Shown piece after piece: positions 56,655-63,669 of a stretch of 64,000 nucleotides of DNA. The translations under genes and the position numbers were made by a program. The notes under the pieces are model-generated. The model made no database searches, was not told the origin of the DNA, and saw only the letters and a list, made by a program, of their open reading frames with translations. Source of the stretch: JACKDX01 sp964640175 (GTDB lineage Bacteria; Myxococcota_A; Polyangia; Polyangiales; GCA-016699535). The first letter of the stretch is position 1, and every line of letters begins with the position of its first letter. The stretch is from positions 193,053 to 257,052 of the forward strand of contig CAZXFW010000004.1 of the NCBI GenBank assembly GCA_964640175.1, read 5' to 3'.

Positions 56655-57332
56655 ATGAGTATAGTTCGGCCCATGCAGCTCCCCATCACCAGCCGTCATC
56701 ATGACGGTAAGATGTATGACGTGCGGCCCTCCAAAATCGTTGGAGTGGGTGTCAATTATCGAGAACATGCCTCGGAAATGAAAAAAGACGCCCCTGAAGA
56801 GCCCATCCTGTTTCTCAAACCTCCCTCGGCCTTACTTAAACCAGACGCTGTCATTGCCATTCCCACAGAATACAAACGTGTTGATTACGAAGGCGAGCTT
56901 GCCGTGATTATGGGCCGTCAGGCCCGCGCTGTATCGGAAGACGAAGCCCTAAAGTATGTTCTCGGATATACATGTGCTCTTGATATCTCCATCCGGGAAC
57001 TACAAAAGAAAGATGGCCAGTGGATACGAGCTAAAGGTTTCGATACGTTCTGCCCCATCGGACCATGCATTGTAGATGGAATCGACCCTACTCAGCTTGC
57101 GCTTACCACACGGCAAAACGGTATCGTCCGACAGTCTGCACGAACTTCAGATATGATTTTTTCAGTCCCCAAGTTACTCTCGTTTATCAGTCACATCATG
57201 ACACTTGAAGCCGGTGATATCATCATCACCGGTACGCCATCAGGTGTGGGTCCACTGGCACCTAATGATAGTATTGAAGTAGAAATTGAACACATCGGTA
57301 CGCTAAGAGAATCAGTGGTTTCGCGATCATAA
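56655..57332 (+). CDS. Fumarylacetoacetate hydrolase family protein
   Basis: 225 residues. FAH C-terminal fold with the metal ligands in VDYEGELAVIMG and GYTCALDISIREL, the loop LFLKPPSALLKP and the TGTPSGVGPL motif. The family includes 5-oxopent-3-ene-tricarboxylate decarboxylases, acylpyruvases and oxaloacetate decarboxylases; the reaction here cannot be fixed from sequence. ATG 56673 is a second possible start. It is divergent from the HglS-like gene with 122 bp between. Confidence 0.88.
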   Translation: MSIVRPMQLPITSRHHDGKMYDVRPSKIVGVGVNYREHASEMKKDAPEEPILFLKPPSALLKPDAVIAIPTEYKRVDYEGELAVIMGRQARAVSEDEALKYVLGYTCALDISIRELQKKDGQWIRAKGFDTFCPIGPCIVDGIDPTQLALTTRQNGIVRQSARTSDMIFSVPKLLSFISHIMTLEAGDIIITGTPSGVGPLAPNDSIEVEIEHIGTLRESVVSRS

Positions 57333-57352
57333 ACAGAAAGGAAAATTAAGTT

Positions 57353-57967
57353 ATGAAACTAAAACCATTTTATTCAACCCTACTAGCAATGCTCGGATTG
57401 CTTATCGCAACTTCATCAAGTCATGCAGACGACCAGCCCGCAAAAATGTCCAAAGAGATGCAAGCGCACATGGCCAAAGCCAGAAAAGCTGGCAGTGCTG
57501 GTCCTGGACATGCCATTTTCAAGAATCTTGAGGGCACATGGTCTGTAGAAAGCACTGCTTGGATGCAACCAGGCGCTGCTCCAGCAAAGTCCACCGGCTC
57601 AAGCTCGATGAAGTTAGTGTTAGGCGGCCGTTTTCTTGAGCAAACCTTCACAGGCAACTGGCACGGTCATCCCTTCGAAGGCATCGGATTTATCGGCTAC
57701 GACAATGTTCGCAAAGAGTACACCTCTACATGGATGGACAACATGTCAACCGGCATGACGCAATCTACCGGAAAGTACAATGCTGCGACCAAAACTGTTT
57801 CAGAAACAGGTACGTTCAGTTGTCCCTTTGCCAACGATCCCAATAAATGGTTCCGTTCAGAGTGGAAACTAACCAATAAAGACAACCATACCTTCACTAT
57901 GTATGTGAAGGACTCTGCTGGAAAAGAATTCAAGTCGATGGAAATCGTATACAAACGTTCTAAATAA
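57353..57967 (+). CDS. Secreted DUF1579-family protein
   Basis: 204 residues. Signal peptide ending S-H-A, then a DUF1579-like domain with LEGTWSVEST, GGRFLEQTFTGNWHGHPFEGIGFIGYDN and TWMDNMSTGM. AGGAAA sits well before the ATG. The family is uncharacterised; lipocalin-like beta-barrel binding has been suggested for relatives. It follows the FAH gene by 20 bp in the same operon. Confidence 0.85.
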   Translation: MKLKPFYSTLLAMLGLLIATSSSHADDQPAKMSKEMQAHMAKARKAGSAGPGHAIFKNLEGTWSVESTAWMQPGAAPAKSTGSSSMKLVLGGRFLEQTFTGNWHGHPFEGIGFIGYDNVRKEYTSTWMDNMSTGMTQSTGKYNAATKTVSETGTFSCPFANDPNKWFRSEWKLTNKDNHTFTMYVKDSAGKEFKSMEIVYKRSK

Positions 57968-58014
57968 CCAGACGCAAGAATTAAGCCACAGCGCATCCTA
58001 GGTATGCTGCATGG

Positions 58015-58090
58015 GTGCCACATGACCTTTCTTTACGAGTTAGCATTACGATCGTTTTTGTAATGGCTTTTGTTGGAGGTCATGTGGCAC
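58015..58090. repeat. 76-nt interrupted palindrome
   Basis: A perfect 14-bp inverted repeat, GTGCCACATGACCT (58015-58028) against AGGTCATGTGGCAC (58077-58090). Inside it a shorter stem pairs CATTAC with GTAATG. It lies between two convergent genes, so it could act as a bidirectional terminator, but no T-run follows. A REP/MITE-like element is the other reading. Confidence 0.6.
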
Positions 58091-58121
58091 GCCAGATGTA
58101 AGGATCACCCCTTGTAAGCCA

Positions 58122-59324
58122 CTACTCAAGGCTGGATTTCTTTTGGACAGGAAAGATAGGAGTATTTACAAATGTCTCACCGATGGGAGTAAGCTCCAAC
58201 GTTTCAGAATTTAGCAATGACGTCTGTTCATGCCCAGGTTTAGTAGAATAGTCGGTGTACCAAGCAAACCGATCAATCCAACGAGCCTCGGTATTATAGA
58301 AATCCAAGATCGCACTGACATACGCTTGCAGATCTGCATGAATCTCTTTCGTTGGGCAGTATTCAGCCACAAGACATCCTGTCTCTGAAATCCAGATTTC
58401 ATCATCTGTGTCAGTGAGCTCGTTGTTCTTGAGCCACATTGCAATGCGATCTACGGCTTGTTTATAATGCGTAATGTCCGAATAGGGCTCGCCCCACGTT
58501 CCCCAGGGTTCTTCTGGACACGCTTGGCCAGGGCTCCACGTATCCGGTCGAATCTCGGGATAAATGTGAAAATGCCAGCCCGCACGGGGAGGATCGCTGC
58601 CGTAGGTGGTTCGATAATAGGTAAGAAACCGTGTCATCCAATCTAAACCACATGGATGGGAGTCACTTCCTCCAATAATGAGCTTGGCGTCAGGATCAGC
58701 TCCCGCCGAAGTGCCATTGCCAAAGAGTTTTAGCACGATCTCATCATGGTAAAAGATGGCTTGTTCCTGTGGGGATTTTGCACACTGCGCTTTCTGCTCG
58801 CATTCATTAAATACCAACCAGTAGTTATGGTTCTTTTTTGCAACAATGCTTTCCAACACTTCTGTTGATGGCAGATGATTGCCGGTTGAGCCATGAACAA
58901 GCATAGGCACCACTTGCAAGTCATCTGGGTATTCTCCATCGTACGGATACCAGAGCATGGTCCACTCGGCCATCGTCGCAAGCTTCTCGTGTGTGCGGTC
59001 ATAGTAAGCTGCGGTAACTCCTTTGCGGGGCGCCTCACGATCACGCGAAGCATCCGGGTTAACGTCTATAGCATCTGAAAAATGAACGCCCCCGTCCGCT
59101 GCCATGCCATCGATTCGTCCCTCACACCCAAACAAGAGGCTCACAGCTAGGCACGCCAGAATCCACGCTCGTCTTATGACGCATCGCTTCCTTGAATGAG
59201 AAGCCCATCCGTAATGGATTGTGTAACCTCGTGATGAGTGGGATACGCAAAATTGCCACAGCTGTGCGGCCACGACACAGCGTTCTATAAATTTGTTCAA
59301 TGAAATCAATCTCATCAATGGCAT
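58122..59324 (-). CDS. Lipoprotein with glycoside-hydrolase-like TIM-barrel domain
   Basis: 400 residues as an open frame; the true start is uncertain because the signal peptide (ending L-L-F-G-C) begins only at about residue 49 and no ATG lies just before it (GTG 59273 is one option). The mature part has an Asp-rich linker and then a domain with WLVFNECEQK, IIGGSDSHP, WHFHIYPE and WISETGCL. The two Glu (after the NE and at SETG) fit the acid/base and nucleophile of Asl1-like GH128/clan A barrels. It probably cleaves a glucan or similar polysaccharide outside the cell. Confidence 0.72.
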   Translation of the reverse strand: MPLMRLISLNKFIERCVVAAQLWQFCVSHSSRGYTIHYGWASHSRKRCVIRRAWILACLAVSLLFGCEGRIDGMAADGGVHFSDAIDVNPDASRDREAPRKGVTAAYYDRTHEKLATMAEWTMLWYPYDGEYPDDLQVVPMLVHGSTGNHLPSTEVLESIVAKKNHNYWLVFNECEQKAQCAKSPQEQAIFYHDEIVLKLFGNGTSAGADPDAKLIIGGSDSHPCGLDWMTRFLTYYRTTYGSDPPRAGWHFHIYPEIRPDTWSPGQACPEEPWGTWGEPYSDITHYKQAVDRIAMWLKNNELTDTDDEIWISETGCLVAEYCPTKEIHADLQAYVSAILDFYNTEARWIDRFAWYTDYSTKPGHEQTSLLNSETLELTPIGETFVNTPIFPVQKKSSLE

Positions 59325-59362
59325 GTGCCTTGCTTTAGTCTAGCACAAAGAAAGGAAGCGCT

Positions 59363-59560
59363 ATGAACTGGGATCAAATCAAAGGCAACTGGCAACAATT
59401 GGAGGGTAACCTCAAGACACGTTGGGGCAAGCTTACAGACGATGATCTAAAACAAGTCCAAGGACAGAAAGATATTTTATTAGGCAAGATCCGCGAACGC
59501 TATGGCCTCAAAAAAGAGGAAGCTGAACGGCAAGTGACAACATGGCTAAATAATTTGTAA
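59363..59560 (+). CDS. CsbD-family stress protein
   Basis: 65 residues, matching the CsbD/YjbJ family closely (NWDQIKGNWQQLEGNLKTRWGKLTDDDL). Small, helical, mostly stress- and stationary-phase-induced in relatives; biochemical function unknown. AAAGGAAG is a good Shine-Dalgarno before ATG 59363. Confidence 0.92.
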   Translation: MNWDQIKGNWQQLEGNLKTRWGKLTDDDLKQVQGQKDILLGKIRERYGLKKEEAERQVTTWLNNL

Positions 59561-59623
59561 TGCCACGGAAATTCTTAGCCTGAACACAACGCCAATCGCA
59601 TCGCCTCAAAAGGCGAGTGCCTG

Positions 59624-61297
59624 TCATTTGTACAATGCGGTGCGCCAAGGATTTCTTTTGAGAGTGGGCCAGTCGGCCTGAGGAAACTTGACGGGAAGCT
59701 CGAAAACCGAAACCTTGCTGTTAGAAACCACAAGCTGAGAAACGCCGTCGCCATCGAGATCGCCCACCGATGGAGTGTTGAGCAACAACTCCGCGATGTA
59801 AGCGGGTTTGCCATCGTTCGGTGCAGTAGAGGTGATGTGACTTCCATCTCCATCAATGATGGTAACAGCCCAGTTAACCGACACAAGGATTTCCATCTTC
59901 TTATCGCAATCGTAGTCGACTAGCACAGGGCTTTTGCCTACGTGAAAATCCCCAGTCGCACCGCCAAAATCTTTTGCAAGCACAGGAAATCCGGGTAGTA
60001 CAGTGCCATCAGTACTGAATGCGTATACGTGTCCTTCGGTGGTGCCTTGGGTAGCTAGCGCGATGATCTCCGGTTGTGCATCGCCAGTAATGTCACCAAT
60101 GGCCGTTGCAGCTTGGGTCGTGCCTACAGTAACCTTGCCTCCTTCCCAACCCGGTAGCTCATCGCCTTTATGATCCCATGCGTAGATGCGAAAGCCCTGC
60201 TCTGGATGATCGGGAGAGTTGACGTGATAAAAGGGTCCTACACCGGTAAAGATCTCAGGCTTGCCATCGCCGTCAATGTCAGCAAGGGCTGGAATCGCGA
60301 ATATCGTGTCTAACACATACTTGGGAAAGCCTGTGAGTCTTTGTCCTTGACCATCGATGGCATAGAGTGCACCTCCGCAGTAGCCCGGTGTCCAGCCTTC
60401 TGGCAGGGTATAAGGACACGTCCAGCTTCCGCCAATTGGAGCATTCGTCTTGTTTCCTTCATCGGTACCAATCACCACATCCACCAAACCATCACCCGTA
60501 AGATCACCTAAAGCCGGTGAACTCCAAATCGTATCGAGAAAATGTCCCTCGGTATATGGATGCGCGCTTGAGGGTGGAAAACCACTGACTGCAGTCCCAT
60601 CGTGGTGCCATGCATACAGGCTCCGATCAAATGTCCCGACCACGATTTCCAAATCTCCATCGCCATCAAGGTCACCCACTGCAGGCGTAGAATAAATCGC
60701 ATCGGGGCAATTCGGCGGGGCATGACCCTCTTCTCTGGTGTACTTTGGCCAGCCGCTTTTGAGTTCTCCGGTATCGGAATAAACTAACACGCTTCCTTTA
60801 CGGCAGTCGGTCTCATCAATCCCCCCTGTGGCAACCACCACCTCAACATGTCCGTCGTTATCCAAATCAGCCACTGCCGGTGCGGAACTAATTTGTTGTG
60901 AGCCTGCTGGCATTGACATAGCCGCTGCCACATCGCGCTTCCACAGCTCGCTGCCATCCGCACGAAGTACATACACGCCTCCTTTGTTGGTGACAGCAAT
61001 GACCTCACGAGTTGAGGCGTCGGCATCGATGTCTGCGATAGTTGTCGAGCCGTAGTGGCAATGCGTATGACCACCACAGTCACGACTTGGCATGCTGTAC
61101 GTCCATTTAGGCTGAACGTTACCACTTGGAATGCTCAAAGCCTCACATGACTGTAATGGTTGGTCTGCGTCGTCGCGAGCATAACCAGAGTCGCCGTCGA
61201 CGGAGGCATCCCCCGAGGAAATGGTCGAGTCTTTGCCACAACCCATAAACACAACGGTATGAAACAGGGCAATCCATAGGACACGAAATAATGGCAT
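59624..61297 (-). CDS. FG-GAP/VCBS repeat lipoprotein
   Basis: 557 residues from ATG 61297. Signal peptide with lipobox V-F-M-G-C, a short Asp/Ser-rich linker, then about seven FG-GAP/VCBS-type beta-propeller repeats with the metal-loop pattern DLDGDGDLE, DLDNDGHVE, DIDGDGKPE and DLTGDGLVD. Likely a calcium-binding seven-bladed propeller on the cell surface, used for adhesion or binding. The same frame continues upstream but that part is a transporter relic, not this protein. Confidence 0.9.
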   Translation of the reverse strand: MPLFRVLWIALFHTVVFMGCGKDSTISSGDASVDGDSGYARDDADQPLQSCEALSIPSGNVQPKWTYSMPSRDCGGHTHCHYGSTTIADIDADASTREVIAVTNKGGVYVLRADGSELWKRDVAAAMSMPAGSQQISSAPAVADLDNDGHVEVVVATGGIDETDCRKGSVLVYSDTGELKSGWPKYTREEGHAPPNCPDAIYSTPAVGDLDGDGDLEIVVGTFDRSLYAWHHDGTAVSGFPPSSAHPYTEGHFLDTIWSSPALGDLTGDGLVDVVIGTDEGNKTNAPIGGSWTCPYTLPEGWTPGYCGGALYAIDGQGQRLTGFPKYVLDTIFAIPALADIDGDGKPEIFTGVGPFYHVNSPDHPEQGFRIYAWDHKGDELPGWEGGKVTVGTTQAATAIGDITGDAQPEIIALATQGTTEGHVYAFSTDGTVLPGFPVLAKDFGGATGDFHVGKSPVLVDYDCDKKMEILVSVNWAVTIIDGDGSHITSTAPNDGKPAYIAELLLNTPSVGDLDGDGVSQLVVSNSKVSVFELPVKFPQADWPTLKRNPWRTALYK

Positions 61298-61332
61298 TGG
61301 CCAACTATAAACCGTTTTGCTCCACATGAAAC

Positions 61333-61802
61333 TATTGCTCAATACACTGGCAAACCCTGTCTTGATCATCTGGGAACCCAATGCAATGCCTACCCCAAAT
61401 AACAGAATCACGCCCCAATCAATGCGCATAGCCTCATCCCAAGGCAATATGGGTTTATCCTCAGCGTGCACAACAAAGAGCGGAACCGCAGCCAACTACC
61501 TCCGGGTGTCAGCATGCCTGCAACGGATGAGGTATCTGCCACAAATAGCAAACCATTCATTTCACGTTTACCGTTGGACAGAGTCTGCGACGTATCTACG
61601 ATTTGCAGCATGATAGGCATCATCAGCGCCGCAGTAGCCGTGTTGGAAATCATGCTGACAGAAGTGCCGTAGCACCAAGCAATGCAACCGGCGCAAGGTG
61701 TTTTCGTCCGCGCCGGGAGCTCGCAAGGATCACTATGGGTGCAATCAATAACCTCGTCGCACCGGCAGCAATCGCTTCCGTAATCCATAATACGAGCACC
61801 GC
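61333..61802 (-). pseudogene. Decayed SLC13/DASS (sodium/anion symporter) fragment
   Basis: Pieces of an SLC13-type transporter appear in order but in different frames. First, at about 61802-61650, a WITEA helix and a later RRGRKHLAP segment. Next, near 61660-61500 in another frame, the family motif SNTATAALMMPIM and SSVAGMLTPGG. Then, from about 61495 to 61333, PILPWDEAMRIDWGVILLFG and KTGFASVL in the frame that continues into the FG-GAP gene. A large central part and the second SNT half are missing and frames shift at least twice, so it cannot be functional. The 5' end stops at the T-run of a terminator. Confidence 0.75.
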
Positions 61803-61840
61803 AAAAAAAACCCCGCCTGACACTATGCCAGACGGGGTTT
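61803..61840 (-). terminator. Rho-independent terminator (5S-type)
   Basis: On the minus strand, a stem made from CCCCG-x-CTG (61811-61819) and CAG-x-CGGGG (61829-61837) is followed by eight T (61810-61803). It resembles the terminator after the intact 5S gene (63427-63462), but the loop and several stem bases differ. Confidence 0.85.
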
Positions 61841-61852
61841 TGGGTAATTAAC

Positions 61853-61886
61853 CCGGCGGCGTCCTACTCTCCCACACAGCTGCCCG
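61853..61886 (-). pseudogene. Truncated 5S rRNA fragment (3' tail)
   Basis: 34 bp identical to the 3' end of the intact 5S gene (63474-63507), then an abrupt break in identity. The spacer toward its terminator (AATTAAC on the plus strand) is also shared with the intact copy. It is too short to make a working 5S RNA. Confidence 0.85.
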
Positions 61887-61913
61887 GCGAAGCTCAGGCC
61901 CCGTGTTTGCCCA

Positions 61914-61941
61914 CATGATAAAGTGCTATACTCTTATCATG
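61914..61941 (+). promoter_or_regulatory. Promoter with palindromic operator before the DUF4160 gene
   Basis: Perfect 8-bp inverted repeat CATGATAA (61914-61921) / TTATCATG (61934-61941) flanking an extended -10 element TG-n-TATACT (61924-61932). A repressor dimer bound here would cover the promoter. The predicted start point is about 5 nt before ATG 61944. Confidence 0.6.
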
Positions 61942-61943
61942 AC

Positions 61944-62204
61944 ATGCCTGAAATCAGTCGTTTTTTCGGTATCGCCATTCGCATGTACTTTGATGATCAC
62001 AATCCTCCACACTTTCACGCCATCTATGAAGGAAGGGAAATTCAGGTGAGTATCAATCCGATTCAGATTCTGCAGGGGAGCCTCCCAACGCGTGCGACAT
62101 CGATGGTGCTGGAATGGGCCGCACTTCATCAACACGAGCTAGCGGAAAACTGGCATCGCCTCAAACACGCTCAAGCACCGGCCAAGATTATGCCACTCGA
62201 ATAA
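61944..62204 (+). CDS. DUF4160-domain protein
   Basis: 86 residues from ATG 61944, the typical family start (PEISRFFGI). The GTG 61923 upstream lies inside the operator. The conserved core MYFDDHNPPHFHA is intact. DUF4160 genes are usually paired with DUF2442 genes, in an arrangement often proposed to be a toxin-antitoxin module, but I know of no settled biochemical role. The next gene starts 13 bp after the stop. Confidence 0.9.
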   Translation: MPEISRFFGIAIRMYFDDHNPPHFHAIYEGREIQVSINPIQILQGSLPTRATSMVLEWAALHQHELAENWHRLKHAQAPAKIMPLE

Positions 62205-62217
62205 CGAGAGCACATCT

Positions 62218-62499
62218 ATGTTTCCACGTATTACAGATGTTCGTTACCTTCATGGTTACAACCTAGAGCTAACTTTTTCGAATGGTTCCGTAGGAACTAT
62301 CGATTTACAAAACTATGTGGTGGGCAAGGGAGGTGTATTTGCGCCTTTGAAAGACCTCTTGTTTTTTCAACAAGTCAAAGTCGACGCCGAGGCAGGCACC
62401 CTCGTTTGGCCAAATGGCGTAGATCTCTGTCCCGACGTTTTATACTCTCTAGCCACAGGAACTCCATTGCCTGACTTCGGAAAGCATGCAGCAGCGTAA
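62218..62499 (+). CDS. DUF2442-domain protein
   Basis: 93 residues with the DUF2442 core (ITDVRYLHGYNLELTFSNGSVGTIDLQNY and LVWPNGVDLCPDVLY). In known gene pairs it is the partner of DUF4160 and may act as antitoxin and DNA-binding autoregulator (inference). Starts 13 bp after DUF4160 and ends 98 bp before the convergent small lipoprotein. Confidence 0.9.
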   Translation: MFPRITDVRYLHGYNLELTFSNGSVGTIDLQNYVVGKGGVFAPLKDLLFFQQVKVDAEAGTLVWPNGVDLCPDVLYSLATGTPLPDFGKHAAA

Positions 62500-62597
62500 C
62501 TCGCGCTATAAAACGCACATCCGTAGGAAACTTGATCTACTCGTTGAGATTAGCACTATGGAATGCGCTCTCCAGCAATGGGTCCAGGCCGTAAGCT

Positions 62598-62858
62598 CTA
62601 CGAGCCCTTGGTGCCTTTTTGCAATTCTGTGCAGCGTGTCGACGACCCACCATACTTTCCCCCAGTAGCTTCTGACGTGCACAGGTACGATTTGCCATGG
62701 CAGGTAGCTACCCAATTAGCGTAACCATTTCCCGTGTCTTCCTCGGATATAACGATATCGCTTTTACGACAGCCGATTTGCCCCGCTGAAAGGGCCGCCC
62801 TATCCCCAGCACATCCCACGGAAGTCATTAGAAATATTGCAACAGTGTATTTCCACAT
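62598..62858 (-). CDS. Small predicted lipoprotein
   Basis: 86 residues. ATG 62858 is preceded by GGGAGG at good spacing; the frame continues upstream over 5S-like sequence but that part is not coding. Signal peptide with lipobox S-V-G-C. The mature part has four Cys in two pairs and the segment NGYANWVATCHGKSYLC, which I recognise only as a small family of myxobacterial secreted proteins. Function unknown. Confidence 0.7.
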   Translation of the reverse strand: MWKYTVAIFLMTSVGCAGDRAALSAGQIGCRKSDIVISEEDTGNGYANWVATCHGKSYLCTSEATGGKYGGSSTRCTELQKGTKGS

Positions 62859-62930
62859 TGGCACGCCTCCCTTGATACAACTTTTCTGCCGGAAAAAAGA
62901 TAGCGCTTTTATCACATTTTGACGAATAAA

Positions 62931-63103
62931 CCGGCGGCGTCCTACTCTCCCACACAGCTGCCCGTGCAGTACCATCGGCTCTGAAGGGCTTAACACCATC
63001 GAAATTCTGCAAAGCGGAGTGGATGACAATCCACATAGCTGCAGAATTTTGGCGGTGAAGACGCTAAGTCAACTTCCGAGTTCGGGATGGGATCGGGTGT
63101 GGC
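62931..63103 (-). pseudogene. Interrupted or chimeric 5S rRNA copy
   Basis: The first 64 bp (62931-62994) are identical to the intact 5S gene, and 63071-63102 matches its next 30 bp. Between them are 76 bp that are absent from the intact copy. The outer end diverges after 63102, so the terminal helix is lost. Next to the junction, ACCATCG and GGC-TGAAG-like 5S segments are repeated, so fusion of two different 5S genes is also possible. Confidence 0.85.
62995..63070. repeat. 76-bp hairpin-bearing insert within the 5S copy
   Basis: Contains a strong palindrome: AAATTCTGCA (63002-63011) pairs with TGCAGAATTT (63040-63049). An inner stem GTGGAT (63019-63024) / ATCCAC (63029-63034) has a GACA loop. 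A 3-bp AAC is present at both boundaries (62992-62994 and 63071-63073). Resembles an rRNA intervening-sequence-type or MITE-like insert. Confidence 0.6.
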
Positions 63104-63163
63104 AAGCGTGCTAAATTCCCCCGTCGCCCAACCCCCACGCCAGCTGTTTATCGAACGATGACG

Positions 63164-63271
63164 TCAGGACTGGAGTTTTATTATACTGATGATGCCGCTC
63201 AAAGTTCCAGTGACGGCTATTAATGGACCCGCTATTTTAAAGAATCTACCCCATTGTTTCAGCGTTTTCAT
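63164..63271 (-). CDS. Hydrophobic microprotein 2 (35 aa)
   Basis: 35 residues beginning MKTLKQWGRFFKIAG, then a single hydrophobic helix (PLIAVTGTLSGIISII) and a short polar end. It starts inside the previous small frame, in a different frame, with a 26-bp overlap. Only a weak ribosome site (GAGA) is visible. The basic N-terminus followed by one helix suggests an inner-membrane peptide. No family recognised. Confidence 0.45.
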   Translation of the reverse strand: MKTLKQWGRFFKIAGPLIAVTGTLSGIISIIKLQS

Positions 63272-63389
63272 ATGGATCTCGTATATGACGTACACGTCCT
63301 GTGCCTAACAGCCTACCATACACACCAAGACCAATACTGAAGACGATCTGAATAAAGGCGCCAATTGTGCGTGCGTCCACCATATCCAT
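63246..63389 (-). CDS. Hydrophobic microprotein 1 (47 aa)
   Basis: 47 residues: MDMVDARTIGAF, one hydrophobic helix (IQIVFSIGLGVYGRLL), then a charged tail (RVRHIRDPYENAETMG). The ATG at 63389 would lie almost on the transcription start of the promoter at 63426-63397, so translation may be leaderless; the second ATG at 63383 is an alternative. No family recognised. Support is promoter, hydrophobic pattern and linked second frame. Confidence 0.45.
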   Translation of the reverse strand: MDMVDARTIGAFIQIVFSIGLGVYGRLLGTGRVRHIRDPYENAETMG

Positions 63390-63396
63390 GCAATCG

Positions 63397-63426
63397 ATCA
63401 TACAAGACGCGTCAAATTACCGTCAA
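63397..63426 (-). promoter_or_regulatory. Sigma-70-like promoter downstream of the rRNA operon
   Basis: On the minus strand TTGACG (63426-63421) and TATGAT (63402-63397) are separated by 18 nt. This is one of the best promoter matches in the window. It starts directly after the T-run of the 5S terminator and points into the two microprotein frames. Confidence 0.6.
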
Positions 63427-63462
63427 GAAAAACCCCGCTCAGCATGTCGCTAAGCGGGGTTT
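63427..63462 (-). terminator. Rho-independent terminator of the rRNA operon
   Basis: Minus-strand hairpin with CCCCGCT-x-AGC paired to GCT-x-AGCGGGG (63433-63459), loop of 5 nt and a T-run after it (63432-63428). Lies 11 bp after the 5S 3' end. Confidence 0.9.
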
Positions 63463-63473
63463 ATGAAATTAAC

Positions 63474-63587
<114 letters not shown>

Positions 63588-63669
63588 AAACTTTGAGAAG
63601 CGTTATTGGCAATCAAGCACTCTTGCTTCCAACTCTAGCCTCGAAATCATGTGATAAGTGCTTAGTGGT

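Noticed and set aside
61298..61495. N-terminal extension of the FG-GAP lipoprotein
   Set aside because: These residues belong to the SLC13 transporter relic; the lipoprotein signal peptide begins at ATG 61297.
62859..63029. Extension of the small lipoprotein frame through 5S-like DNA
   Set aside because: The frame runs over rRNA sequence; GGGAGG and the signal peptide support ATG 62858.
62931..63103. Second functional 5S rRNA
   Set aside because: Interrupted by 76 bp and lacking the 5' strand of the terminal helix, so it cannot fold as normal 5S.
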